From Diphasiastrum complanatum (taxonomy: Eukaryota; Streptophyta; Lycopodiopsida; Lycopodiales; Lycopodiaceae), in NCBI GenBank assembly GCA_029204225.1, contig CM055108.1:22302326-22366325 (forward strand): a stretch of DNA of 64,000 nucleotides, read 5' to 3'. Below the pieces are notes generated by a model, which did no database searches, had not been told where the DNA came from, and saw only the letters and a program-made list of their open reading frames with translations. Of the stretch, positions 35,590-47,086 are shown piece after piece (the stretch's first letter is position 1; each line of letters starts with the position of its first letter). Position numbers and translations under genes: made by a program.

Positions 35590-36690
35590 ACAATAAAGAG
35601 CTATGAATGGGTAATCAAACCTGAAATTCTCTTGGATTTATTTCTTATCTTCCTAAATCCCATAGTTAATCTAAATTCATGCATGTTGCTGTATATTTAC
35701 TTGCATTGTCGCACAATCTGCAAAAATACATGAGAATTCAAGACATGTACCTATGCGACATTCAAACTATCGAAGAAAGTCGAACTATCTAAGGAGTATC
35801 GAGTGTCGACTATTGACACGATGCTCAAATATTTGATCTGACCAAATATTTGAACCCTTGTCACCCTCAACTCCAGTTAATACGACTCCAACTCAAATCA
35901 ACAAATTGTCGACTGTCTTACTGACATCATGGTACCACTCTAAATAAAGCTAGTCACATATACTAGCTAGTTACTACACTGTGTAACTATTTTGAAAAAT
36001 ACAACAACTATGATCACCACCTATCATAATAGCAACAGCCACGACTATCGCTCACCTGGAATAGTGACACCCATGATCACCACCAAGATCCACCTCATAC
36101 GACATAAGCTCAAGGTCTTAATACATTTGTATGTATGTATATGATAATCAGATAAGTCAATGATCAAGCACATCATATATTAGATGATCCAATCAATCAG
36201 CAGGCATTCAGAATTGGATGATCATTGTAATTAATTAATGGACATTGTAGATGTTATTACATCAATTAGATTCAAACAGAGAGTCAGAATAAGTTTCGAC
36301 TGATCTCGAAGCTTATAGAACTAAGAGCTAGTTTCAAGTACGCGAGTACTACCGCAATTGTCTTGTGCTCATCATTTCACCTTACTTGTATTCTTTACTT
36401 TTAGATCAATTCATTTTCTTATTACGTTTAGAATTATGTCATTGTAAATGTATGCTACTCTTTATCGTTCTGTCTAATGCTGCTCTCTTACAAATTTGTT
36501 TGAACTGTCTATCACTTTTTCAACTAGCAATTTTTAGGCTTTGTGTTTGTCTATGTAATCGACCTTATCGATTATAACTTTGAAGTCAAAATCAAGCAGA
36601 ATCAATCGAGTCATTCGACTCACCATCCTGATTCAATTTGATAGGTGTAATGCACCGAGGGATTCCATCCACTCCAAAAAAAATTCAACA
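35590..36690 (+). other. no gene; right part probable 5' LTR of element I
   Basis: No coding sequence. The right end, ATTCAACA at 36690, directly precedes a primer-binding site, so an LTR end is likely there. Words such as AACTATCGA and TCGAACTATC are shared with the 20.47-20.64 kb region, which suggests related LTRs, but the left end cannot be fixed. Confidence 0.45.
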
Positions 36691-36738
36691 TGGTATTAGA
36701 GCAAGCAGTTTTATCTGATACCAACATGGTATCAAAGC
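36691..36738 (+). promoter_or_regulatory. two degenerate primer-binding sites
   Basis: TGGTATTAGAGC (36691-36702) and TGGTATCAAAGC (36727-36738) each differ by one base from TGGTATCAGAGC, which is complementary to the 3' end of initiator tRNA-Met. The first abuts a CA dinucleotide as expected at a 5' LTR end. The pair looks like a short duplication. Confidence 0.65.
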
Positions 36739-36899
36739 TACTATAAGTTATCTGATCTTGATATTTGACCTCAATCACTTGATATTAGAAGCTTCCCACA
36801 CAATCTAATTCTATTGTTCGATAGAATAATCGTTTTCTTGTTTCGATAATAGCACTAGAGTTTCTTTTCTTAAGTCACTGATAGTTATTACTATCGCTT

Positions 36900-37880
36900 G
36901 GATTAAGTTCCACATGGATTCCCAAGCAAGGCTGGTCTCATCATAGACTAAGTTCCACATGGATTCCCAAATCAAGATTGGTATCATCGTAGACAAGCTC
37001 AATGCATCCAACTAACATCTCTGAAAATTCAAGATGAAAATTGCACTAATGGCTAAGGAATTATATGATGTTGTCAAAGGTGTCAAAGTTAGACCCGAAG
37101 CAGACGACACAAAAATCTCCAAATGGAAGCTAAAGGATGGGCAAAGCCTTCACGTTGATCATCCTCAACATCTTAGATACACAAATCGACCATGTATTTG
37201 AAGCTCAGACATCAAAAGAAGTATGAGATATCTTGAGCTCATTGTATGACATGAGAAACATAACCTCCAAGTTACTATTAAGAAAAAAAAATTTCTTCTC
37301 TCTCATGATGGCCGATGGTGATTCATTTAAAGAATCACATTACCCAGTTCAAGGACCTCTTGCAACAAATGGCCACAATCGGATTATTCATCGATGATCA
37401 AGATGTCGTGATGACATTGCTATTGAGCCTGCCATCCATGTACAAAAACTGGGTGACAATCATTATGACACAATCAGATTTAACTCTATCAAGAGTTATC
37501 TTATGTTGTTGCCAAAAGATAATAAAAAAAATAGAGCATCCAATTCTTTGAACACAGATTTGAATGCCCTTTATGCAAACAAAAACTTGAATAAGCAGAA
37601 GAAGACAGGCTTGAAACAACCCAAGTCGAATCAAAAGCCAACATAGAGTCAAGACCAGTTATCGAATCCATAGACAAAGAAAAAGATGATCTGAAAGTAC
37701 TACAAGCACAAAAACCATGAGATTCAAGTTTGTAGGATAATGAAAGCCAAAAACAATAGCAAGAAGCAATCGAATCAACAAGAGAATGTAGTTGTAAATG
37801 TTGGAGGAGAAGAAATAATGCGGAATAGGTTGATGGCAGCAACAAGGTAGGGTGATTGTCGAAGCTGTGGCTCGACACTC
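36900..37880 (+). pseudogene. copia gag (element I)
   Basis: Plus-strand frames give KMKIALMAKELYDVVKGVK, WKLKDGQ, then ITQFKDLLQQMATIGLF and LLLSLPSMYKNWVTII, a UBN2-type Gag. A damaged zinc knuckle follows (KYYKHKNHEIQVCRIMKAKNN, first Cys changed). Several frameshifts and stops are present. A stretch of about 50 bp around GTTCCACATGGATTCCCAA is duplicated in tandem at 36907-37000. The same Gag family appears on the minus strand at 54638-53701. Nothing after the knuckle is seen. Confidence 0.8.
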
Positions 37881-37884
37881 AGGC

Positions 37885-38431
37885 ACTGGTATCGACTAAC
37901 TCCCCCGATGTGGGTTGCTACTGAGTATCAGCAAGAACGATCTTAACGTCAACGAAAAGATAGAAAATGCCGAATAGAATCATAGCTTATGCGTTAAGGA
38001 CCGCTAGAAGTAATAGTTGCATACTCAAACAAATTATGTGATTTGAGTACATGAGTTACCGAAGAGGATAAACATTATGTGAAATTACTAATGTTCAATT
38101 TAAAAATGAAGTTCAATTCAGAGTTTAATTTAGTAGTGTAGAAAGGTAGCGTTTGTTACTTAGGCATCGGAGACAGCCATCATCTGATCAAATTCTAAAG
38201 AGTCAAAAACGTCCGTGATTCGATCAGAATGAGTGAGCAAACTGAGATAAGTAATTAGGAAACTGCAATCAATCACAAAACACACATATCCAGATTAGAC
38301 ACATATAGTGGAAGGTGTTGTTGATATTTTACACTGAATGCTTGTCACAAGAGCATTTGCTCAATGTGGAGGACGAACAACACAAGTGTTACAGCCTTAA
38401 TGTCGCGTAACTTCCGATGCTCAATCCTCTA
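37885..38431. other. non-coding flank of element H
   Basis: No gene seen. The sequence continues from the broken element I and stops at the left LTR of element H. It might be LTR or leader sequence of an older element that H entered. Confidence 0.4.
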
Positions 38432-39086
38432 TGTGAAAAAAGTGGATCTTGAATGGATCCAAACTCCCAAAATACTTGGCTAAGATCTTTGCACAACAAG
38501 CTACAAAAGCTAGAAATGGCAAAGCATCCTAATGCTACCTTTGATACACATGAACTTGACAAAGCATTCAAGAGACAAAAGAAACTAATAAAAGGTACTG
38601 ATGGTAGCCAAAAACAACAGCATACCAGCCCTACAACAGCAGCCTACCACTTTTGGAAACCTCTTAAGATCATACACAAAAGCTTGAAGACAATACACAA
38701 AGCAATGCTCTCAATGGAGGAAGAAACTGTGACAACGATCTATTGATCTCTCTCAACAATACAATAAGTTTCTCCAACCTATTCTCCACGAATTTCAGCC
38801 TAATATAGGTGAAAGAGATGACTCTCTCTCCTCTCTCTAGAACTTAGGACCCAATTTTAGGACACCAGTAGCCTAAAATAGCCAATTTTGGCCTATATGT
38901 CCAAATAGCATGATTTTGGTGTCATTTCAAAGGTCCTAAATTTTGGGACTCCTTTAATATGAAATATATACTAAAATAAAAGTATCTAGGCCTCTTTCAC
39001 ATGTGTGAAAGGTTAGATCCAAAACTATGTACAAAAATTGCCAATTTAGGCCTCAAACTAGCTAGGAAATGTTGACAATTTTCACA
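38432..39086 (-). repeat. 3' LTR of element H
   Basis: Plus-strand ends are TGTGAAAAAAGTGG and CAATTTTCACA. The same 655 bp recurs at 44180-44834. The preceding internal sequence on the minus strand is the purine tract GAAGAGGGAG. Confidence 0.92.
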
Positions 39087-40694
39087 CTCCCTCTTCAACA
39101 TTGGATGCTAGTTTTAACATAGATATTGAACACATTCCAAGATTAGATCTATGCTTATAATACAGGTCCTTTCCCAATGGTTTGGTAACGATATCAGCCA
39201 CACACTCCAATGAAGAGACATGTTGAAGCTCCACCTCTTTTGCAATGACTTGATCCCTCACAAAGTGATGAGCAATCTCAATGTGCTTGCTTCTAGCATG
39301 GAAAACTGGATTGGTTGCCAAGCTTTGGGCTGAAAGGTTGTCACAATAGATGATTGGTGTCTTCTTAGAATTCAACAAGTGAAGATCCAATAGCATCCTC
39401 TTTATCCAAAGCATCTCCTTGGTGCACGTTGTCAATGCCTTGTACTCAGCCTCGGTGGAAGATAGAGAGATAGTAGGTTGCTTCTTTGATAGCCATGAGA
39501 TAGCTCCCTCTCCAAGATATATTGCAAAGGCACTTGTTGACTTCCTATCCATTTGATCACCTGCAAAATCTGAATCTGAGAAACCACAAAGGTTAGGTGA
39601 AGATCCTTCATACAAGATGCCAAAATCTCCAGATCCCGAGAGGTATCTTAGTACTCTCTTTCCTAGCTTCCAATGAGCCTCACTAGGATCTTGCATGAAT
39701 TGACTTAGTTTACAACCACATAGCTTAGATCAGGTCTTGTGATGGTTAACCAAATAAGAGATCCTATGAGCTTTCTATATAGAGTAATGTCCTTGAAGGA
39801 TCTTTCATTACCTCTTATAGATAGCTTTACATTTGATTCCATAGGAGTAGAAAATACTTTGCAATTTTCCATATGAAATCTCTTTAGAATAGAGTTAGAA
39901 TACTTCTCTTGACAAATGAAAGTAGAACTAGAAGTCCTAACAATCTCTATTCCTAGGATATAGTGAAGCTTACCAAGATCTTGTATCTCAAACTTACTTT
40001 TAAGTGACATCTTGATGTCATCTATATCTTCATTGCTATCACCACTTAAGATTATGTCATCAACATAGATCAAAAGCAAAGTGATGTCAACATTATCATT
40101 CAATCTAAAGTAGAGAGAATGATCATACTCACTCATGATGAAGTTTTGAGAGAGTAAGTAGGAAATGAGCTTAGCATACCAACTTCTTGGTGCTTGCTTA
40201 AGCCCATACAAGCTCTTTTGTAGGAAACACACATGATTAGGCCCATCATGTGAAACATAGCCCTCGAGTTTCTCCATGTAGATTTCCTCTTCAAGATCAC
40301 CATTCAAAAAAGCATTAGTAACATCCATTTGCCACATGTCCCAACCATAAAGAGTTGCAAGAGAGATAAGGGTTTGAATTGTTACCATCTTTGCCACAGG
40401 TGCAAAGGTCTCATCATAGTCGATGCCACACTCTTGAGCATACCCTTTTGCCACCAATCTTGCCTTGTACCTTTTGATTGATCCATCTCCTTTTGTCTTG
40501 ATCTTGAAGATCCACTTACACCCAATTGCCTTCTTGCCTTTTGGAAGTTCCACCAACCTCCAAGTGTTGTTCTTGATGAGTGCTTGATGCTCATGATCCA
40601 TGGCTTGGATCCATTCCTCCTTTTGAATTGCTTCACCTACACAAGTTGGTTCATCAAAAGAGGTAAGAAAAGCAAAGTTAGAGTTCTCCACCAC
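39082..40694 (-). pseudogene. element H reverse transcriptase and RNase H
   Basis: One long frame (40694-39705) encodes RT with KARLVAKGYAQE, motif A WQMDVTNAFLNGDLEEEIYM, YGLKQAPRSWY and LLIYVDDIILSG, all intact. A shift near 39700 leads to the second frame with RNase H: GFSDSDFAGDQMDRKSTS, SSTEAEYKALT and IIYCDNLSAQSLA, giving the usual acidic residues, ending in ADIVTKPLGKDL. Apart from the single shift the enzyme appears complete, so this is one of the best-preserved RT copies here. Confidence 0.9.
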
Positions 40695-40717
40695 TTTCTT
40701 TCCTTTTTCATCATAGG

Positions 40718-41668
40718 TTAGCCTTGATGGCTTGGTCCTGTACCTTTGAGTCCTCTTGAAGGTTGCTTTGGAGTGGCATCTCCACCTTCATCCAAGACAT
40801 CTTGCACATCATGATGATTAGTAGGCACATCAACATCATCATCAACATTGACAACATTGGAAACATTCTCTTCATGAAAGATGACATCCCTACTTATGAC
40901 AACTTTATTCGTAGAAGGAATGTACACTTTGTAAACCTTGCTTACTTCACTATAGCCAACAAACAGACTCTTCTTTGATGAAGAATCTTCTTTAGTTCTA
41001 TCATCAAGAGTGATGTTGACAAAACAAGTACAACCAAAGATCCTACAATGCTTGACACTTGGCCTCCTACCATAGAGGACCTCAAAGGGAGTCTTACCAT
41101 TCAAAGAAGCACTTGTCCTCCTGTTACAAAGATAGTTAGCACATGCTAAAGCTCCCCCCTAATAGGACTTAGCAAGATTAGCATGTAGTCTCATTGCCTT
41201 GGCACATTCACAAAGGATTTCATTCTTCCTTTCTGCCACTCCATTCTATTGTGGAGTCCTAGGACTAGAGTACTCCCTCTTAATCCCATGTGCTATGCAA
41301 AAATCTTTGAACTTATTTGAAGTGTATTCCCCTCCATTATCTAATATCAAGCATTTGATCTTTGTATTGAATTGATTTTTCACTTCATTCTTAAACTTGA
41401 CAATGCAGCAAACACTTCATCCTTGGTTTTAAGAAAATAGACCCAAGTATACCTACTAAAGTCATCAATAAAAGTTGCGTAGATTTTTGCCCCACCATTG
41501 CTAGTTGTACTAAAAGAATGAAGATCCGAATGCACAAGTTGAAAAGCTTCTTTACATATGATCTAGTATAAGCAAGTCTATGAGATTTGGACAAGGCACA
41601 AAGTTCACAAAATGTATTATTTGCAACAAGACTTTTAGGGAGACCAAGAACATGCTCTTTCTTTGCCA
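40718..41668 (-). pseudogene. element H integrase
   Basis: Broken frames carry CELCALSKSHRLAY, a shifted core with DNGGEYTSNKFKDFC, and NGVAERKNEILCECAKAM preceded by a stop (CCATTCTAT region near 41250). The frame at 41104-40718 then contains NGKTPFEVLYGRRPSVKH and RIFGCTCFVN, which closes the integrase region, and an acidic linker. The first catalytic Asp region is hard to read because of the shifts. Confidence 0.8.
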
Positions 41669-43020
41669 TTACCTCCAAAACCTCTTATGCCAAACTTCTT
41701 GGTTTGTCAATTGTTCCCTAGTCATACATCCTTCATTCTTCGAGATCACACATGCATCCAGTTTGAAAAGTTTACGATGCCTTCTTCCTTTTGCAATCAA
41801 GAATCCACACTTACTTATCAAACAAGCATCTCCAATGAACTCAACATCAAGTCCCTTGTCAATCATTTGACTAACACTAAGCAAGTTCTTAGTGATCGAA
41901 GGAATGTACAATACATTTTCAAGATTAGCTTTCCTATTTGTTGAAAGAAAAATAGGAATTGTGCCTATGCCTTTGATGTCACATTGACCATCATTTGCAG
42001 TATAGATGATGTTGCTTTCTCCCTCATAAGACAATAAGGATGAAAAGTATTCCTTATGTCTTGTCATGTGAGATGAGGCCCCACTATTAATCCACCAAGG
42101 ATCATTCCCATCTATATGTGCAAGAAAACTTGAAGTCATAACAAGAAATTTAGAAATGCTATCCTCTTCTTCATATATTGCTAGATTTCCTTGCCTCTCA
42201 CCTTGCTCTCTTTTCTTCTTATGACATTTATTAGCAAAATGACCTTTTATCCCACAATAAAAGCACTTGAACTTTGACTTATCTTTCTTTCTAAAAGAAG
42301 TAGAAGAGGAGGAGGAAGAGTGATCATCATGATCCAAGTTACCACCTTTGGACCATTTCCCTTTGCCTTTACCTTTGCCTTTGACTTTGCCTTTTGTGAA
42401 GAAAGCCTCTTCACCTCCACCTTGCAAGGATGCACCATCAAGCTTTGATTGCAACCTATGTTCTTCAGCCAATAAGATTTCTTGCAATTCAACCACACTT
42501 GGCAAGACTCTTTGAATGGCAAAACTTTGCACAAGGTTAGCATGTTCATCTAGCAAACCATTCAACATAACCTGGACTATTTCATCATCTTTTATGTTTT
42601 CATCAATACATGCTAGATCATCACTTAAGGACTTAACCCTCAAGACAAATGCATGAGCACTTTCACTCTCTCTTTGCCTACTAGAAAATATTTGCCTCCT
42701 TAGGGTCAATACCCTAGATGTGGATTTTGATTCAAAGAGCTTCTTCAAGGCATTCCATGCCTCACTTGCACTTTGACATTTACCAACTTCCTTGAGAAGT
42801 TCATTGGTAACATTCATTTTAATGATATGAAGAGCCCTTTTGGCCTTCTATCAAACCTTTGTTGCTCTTGAACTGTGGGTGGTCTCTCTTCAGTTCCTGC
42901 AACTATGTCCATGAGTTCATTCAACTCAAGTAAGGATTCCATCCTCACTTTCCAGGTAGAGTAGTTTGATGAACTCAGCCTATCATTAGTTTCTAACATG
43001 ATCCCACCATTGGAAGCCAT
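41669..43020 (-). pseudogene. element H gag, protease and GAG-pre-integrase
   Basis: Gag starts MASNGGIMLETNDRLSSSNY at 43020 and shifts frame near 42817. It continues with NVTNELLKEVGKC, ESAHAFVLRVKSL, a Lys/Gly-rich basic stretch and a full CCHC knuckle CFYCGIKGHFANKC. The protease motif reads WWINSGASSHMT: the Asn codon at 42086-42088 replaces the catalytic Asp, so this protease should be inactive. SITKNLLSVSQM and QEVWHKRF (start of GAG-pre-integrase) follow. The frame ends in a shift at about 41670. Confidence 0.88.
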
Positions 43021-44167
43021 GAATATAATGATTCTTCAAATTTTAGGCTCTGTCCTAATACACCTAACACTCACTTTCCTCTCAACAAATGATGGATAAG
43101 GAGATCTTAGAAGATCTAGGATCCTAAAACACTTCTATCTTGAACCTGGCTGGTTTCCAAGCATAGAAAGGAAAATTGAAAACGCATGCGACACTTTGCA
43201 CACACTAAGAATGGATTACAAAATCAAACCAAACTAAACACACTCTTGCTTAAGCTCTCAAACTTTCCAGCAATTGACCAAATCAAGTTTTGGTGTGAAG
43301 AGTTACTTGCATTCTTAGAAAATACAAAAGACTAGGCTGCCAAGAATACCTAGAATTGAACAAACTTGATCAACATATGTTCAACACACTAAGATATTGA
43401 TTCAACCTATAAAACCACATGTAAACCACACTTCTAAAAGTTTATAAACTCCAGCAAGTGATAGATACAAGCTTTAGAGGTGAATGAAAGAGCACACTTA
43501 GTGAATCACAAGACTAGCTTCACTAGCTTGTCAAATCTTGGTGTTTAGATGTAGATCTAAGATCACTTCACATGAGAATGTTCCTCAACCTGTTAAGAAC
43601 CTGAAAACACATTTGCATAATGGTTAAAACCTTCCAGCAAATGCTCCAATCAAATTACATTAGGAGAGTTACTTACATGCTCAACAAAGTACACCAAAAT
43701 TTATGCAAAAGATTGTTGACAATCTGTTCACCCAAAAGGGGATCTTTCATTTAAGTGGGAGCTTTGGTCAGCCTTTTGGAGAAAAACAAAATCAATCAAA
43801 GAGTATCTGTCATCCACTTAAAGAGAAGGTTCATCCACTTAAGTAGAGTGTTCATCCACAAAGGAGAGTGTTCATCCACAGAAGTGGAGATTGTCAACAA
43901 TACATTGAACAGAACATTATTAGTATTGAATATGCACAAGCCTCACAATCAACAAATGATTAGGTGTTATGATCCAATCCAAAATAGCTTCTTCTCAGTC
44001 TCTGATATTCAATAGATCTAAAATATGCTTTTGATCCACAAGTTCAGCTCACAAAACAAAGGTTAGTAAGATTTGATCAACAATGCAATGCATAATCATG
44101 CTAGAACTTGATCAAACATCCAAATATCACCATAAATGGAAACCTTGCTAAAAATAGTAGCCAACTA
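43021..44167 (-). other. 5' leader of element H
   Basis: This is non-coding sequence between the primer-binding site and the first Gag ATG at 43020. It includes four imperfect units of about 21 bp with the word TTCATCCACTTAAG or TTCATCCACA (43808-43890). A long leader is common in plant copia elements. Confidence 0.7.
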
Positions 44168-44179
44168 GCTCTGATACCA
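44168..44179 (-). promoter_or_regulatory. primer-binding site of element H
   Basis: On the minus strand TGGTATCAGAGC is perfectly complementary to the 3' end of plant initiator tRNA-Met and abuts the 5' LTR, marking the start of minus-strand DNA synthesis. Confidence 0.9.
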
Positions 44180-44834
44180 TGTAAAAAAAGTGGATCTTGA
44201 ATGGATCCAAACTCCCAAAATACTTGGCCAAGATCTTTGCACAACAAGCTACAAAAGCTAGAAATGGCAAAGCATCCTAATGCTACCTTTGATACACATG
44301 AACTTGACAAAGCATTCAAGAGACAAAAGAAAATAATAAAAGGTACTGATGGTAGCCAAAAACAACAGCATACCAGCCCTACAACAGCAGCCTACCACTT
44401 TTGGAAACCTCTTAAGATCATACACAAAAGCTTGAAGACAATACACAAAGCAATGCTCTCAATGGAGGAAGAAACTGTGACAACGATCTATTGATCTCTC
44501 TCAACAATACAATAAGTTTCTCCAACCTGTTCTCCACGAATTTCAGCCCAATATAGGTGAAAGAGATGACTCTCTCTCCTCTCTCTAGAACTTAGGACCC
44601 AATTTTAGGACACCAGTAGCCTAAAATAGCTAATTTTGACCTATATGTCCAAATAACATGATTTTGGTGTCATTTCGAATGTCCTGAAGTTTGGGACTTC
44701 TTTAATATAAAATATATACTAAAATAAAAGTATCTAGGCCTCTTTCACATGTGTGAAAGGTTAGATCCAAAACTATGTACAAAAATTGCCAATTTAGGCC
44801 TCAAACTAGCTAGGAAATGTTGACAATTTTCACA
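44180..44834 (-). repeat. 5' LTR of element H
   Basis: Plus-strand ends are TGTAAAAAAAGTGG and CAATTTTCACA. On the minus strand the LTR ends in TTTTTTTACA, directly followed by the primer-binding site TGGTATCAGAGC. It is 655 bp long, equal to the other copy. Confidence 0.92.
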
Positions 44835-45744
44835 CTTTGTCTCCTGGTGAGTGCGAGTTGGATGTATATATACACAATATATTTGTGATTACAAGAATTT
44901 CTTAACTAATCTATAATTACAAAACTAGTTTAATCTGACCAGATATTGGTCGTGAATGTACTTTATAGATCTGTACTAAACATGTATGTGCAAATCAGTG
45001 CACCTGTAGACAGTAGATTGTTGAAATTTGATGCTCGGCCTCAAATCCATTCATTAATGAGCATCTTGAAAGTTGTACGAAACCCAAAAAAAGAAGGCTC
45101 AAATTTTTGAGCAAAAGATTGAAAAAATTCAAGATCGAACTTTCTAGAATTTTTTGCTACCGTATTGGTTTGAAAAATCCTATATTTTTTTATACACAAA
45201 ATCAGAATTTCTCGATACGCGATTGACTCAGAAAATCCGTAATTTTTTGAGTCATTATATTTTTTGAGTCCTTTGTATATTTTTCGATACTTGTAAATTT
45301 TGATATTATCGGTCTAAAATCTGACCCAACGACTTTGTGTTAACAGTCCGCCTACTTTGTACATTCAAAGACCGTTGTAATAAATGAGACAGATAGCATT
45401 TAATGCTAATTAGATATTTAGCAAGTAGAAGATATTTTGTAATAGACAAATAAATTGTGGATAGGAAGTTAGTTAAAAGACTTAATCTTCATCAGGAAAC
45501 TTCTTCTGATTTTTCGAGTTCTAGTAGCCAACGTTATCACGCTCAACTAGCTGAAGTTATAACTTCAAGCAATTGTACTCATTTGTTGATATTGATCAAA
45601 GTGCAATTTCAGTCTCACTACTGTATCATTCATTTGCATGTCTGTGAATCATTTACTTTGAACATTTTGCTGTTAACTGTGGCGCTTCCGATCCTACACC
45701 AAGCTCACTCATCAGTTTTTGCTCATTTCCATTGATTTTCGACA
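44835..45744 (+). repeat. partial 5' LTR of copia element N
   Basis: The sequence ends in TTCGACA at 45744, followed at once by TGGTATCAGAGCC, so its right end is an LTR end. The left end is cut by element H; the true LTR start is not seen. It is AT-rich, with several TTTTTTGAG words near 45180-45280. Confidence 0.6.
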
Positions 45745-45839
45745 TGGTATCAGAGCCTCTGTTTTGATCAGAGCTCCTCTAATCTGATATCAGTCAATCA
45801 TCTCTGATAAACCATCAATTTTTGACATGGTATCAGAGC
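45745..45839 (+). promoter_or_regulatory. duplicated primer-binding site of element N
   Basis: TGGTATCAGAGC occurs at 45745-45756 and again at 45828-45839, each preceded by GACA and a T-rich word. Both match initiator tRNA-Met perfectly. The left one abuts the LTR. The second copy is probably a tandem duplication of the LTR/leader junction. Confidence 0.75.
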
Positions 45840-45969
45840 GGACAGTTTAGTAATCTGCATTTCATTGCGGATTATCAAGTCTTGTTTCTATCAAGACGTT
45901 GTTCTAGCAAGAGTGCAGCCAACAATATTATAAAATTGTTGTTTCTACCAACTATCTCACTCAACCAGA

Positions 45970-47086
45970 ATGGATTCGTCTTCTAGTTCTTCTCTTATCG
46001 ACAAACTCGATGGGAGTAACTACCATCTTTGGAAATTGAAAATGAGGGCCATACTACTAGCCAAAGAAATGTGGACATTGTTGATGGCATAGAACTCAAA
46101 CCTAAAGGTGATGCACTCATTATCACCAAATGGAGACTGAGAGATGGCAAGGCTTTTGCAATGATCACTCTCAATATCAAAGACACAAAAATCAGCCACA
46201 TACATGTTGCTCAAACTGCTAAGGATGCATGGGACATCCTAGCAACTCTCTACGATATCAGGGATACCACATCCAAATTACATTTGAGGAAGAAATTCTT
46301 CTCCTTGAGAATTTTTGAGATTTCGATGTTGTTATGACTCTATTATCGAGTCTGCTTGAAGCCTATGAAAATTGGGTCTTGGCAATTTTGACCCGAGAGC
46401 ACCTCACTCTTTCAAGAGTAATTTCGATGCCTCTACAAGAGAAAGTATGAAGATCTGAAACCTCCACAAGCTCAAGGTTGAATACTCAAGCTCTGTATTT
46501 GAAAAGAAATCAGAAGTTTAGATCAAATAGATCTACACAGTCAGAATATCCTAACAAAAGGAGCAACATGCAGTCTGGGTCAAATTTTGACTCAGGATCT
46601 AATTTTGGCTCTAGTTCGAATTTAGGTCCAGGGTCGAATTCAGATTCTTCATCATTTCAATCAAAACAAAACCTATTCCGCAAATATTGTAAGAGAATTG
46701 GCCATCTTATCAGGGACTGTAGAACTTTAAAATTCAACAATGAGAAGAAAATGTAGTTCCAACAACAAGCAAATTATGCTTCAGCCAGTTTTTCGATCCA
46801 GCAACAAGATGTAGCTGAAGCAGCCTTCTTGACCAAGATCGGAAAACATCAAGATATCAATTCCTGGTACCTAGACTCGGGAGAAACTCAGCATATGACT
46901 CACCACAAGGTCTGGTTCAAAGATTACAAATCATACACCCACTCTCAAATTGTGCAGCTTGGAGACAACTCAACTCATTTTATTGAGGGTGAAGGAACAA
47001 TCAAGATCAAATTTCAGAGAGGTGAAGTCAAGTTGCTAACCAACGTTCTCCATGTTCCAAATCTGGCCAAAAATTTACTCTCTTGA
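45970..47086 (+). pseudogene. copia gag and protease (element N), 3' truncated
   Basis: Gag begins MDSSSSSSLIDKLDGSNYHL at 45970, shifts frame within 120 bp and continues KPKGDALIITKWRLRDGKAF and HVAQTAKDAWDILATLYD (UBN2-type). A Gly/Ser-rich repeat segment follows, then a knuckle-like KYCKRIGHLIRDC and the protease WYLDSGETQHMTHH. The last readable part is NVLHVPNLAKNLLS, after which the sequence flips to the minus-strand integrase of element J. Confidence 0.82.

Larger units (their letters stand above)
38432..44834 (-). mobile_element. Ty1/copia retrotransposon, full length with two LTRs (element H)
   Basis: The element has two 655-bp LTRs (38432-39086 and 44180-44834) with TG...CA ends. 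They differ at about 14 positions counted by eye, near 2 percent. A primer-binding site for initiator tRNA-Met lies inside the right LTR, a GAAGAGGGAG polypurine tract lies inside the left LTR, and gag-protease-integrase-RT-RNase H lie between on the minus strand. Flanking 5-mers are CTCTA and CTTTG, so no clean target duplication is seen. The copy is defective: the catalytic Asp of the protease motif is Asn, and the frame is shifted near 42820, 41670, 41110 and 39700. The integrase core also contains stops. Confidence 0.92.

Noticed and set aside
44168-44179. tRNA-Met-like motifs as possible tRNA genes (also at 36691, 45745, 48603, 54813, 56763)
   Set aside because: Only the 12-base 3' end is present, next to LTR ends, so these are primer-binding sites and not tRNA genes.
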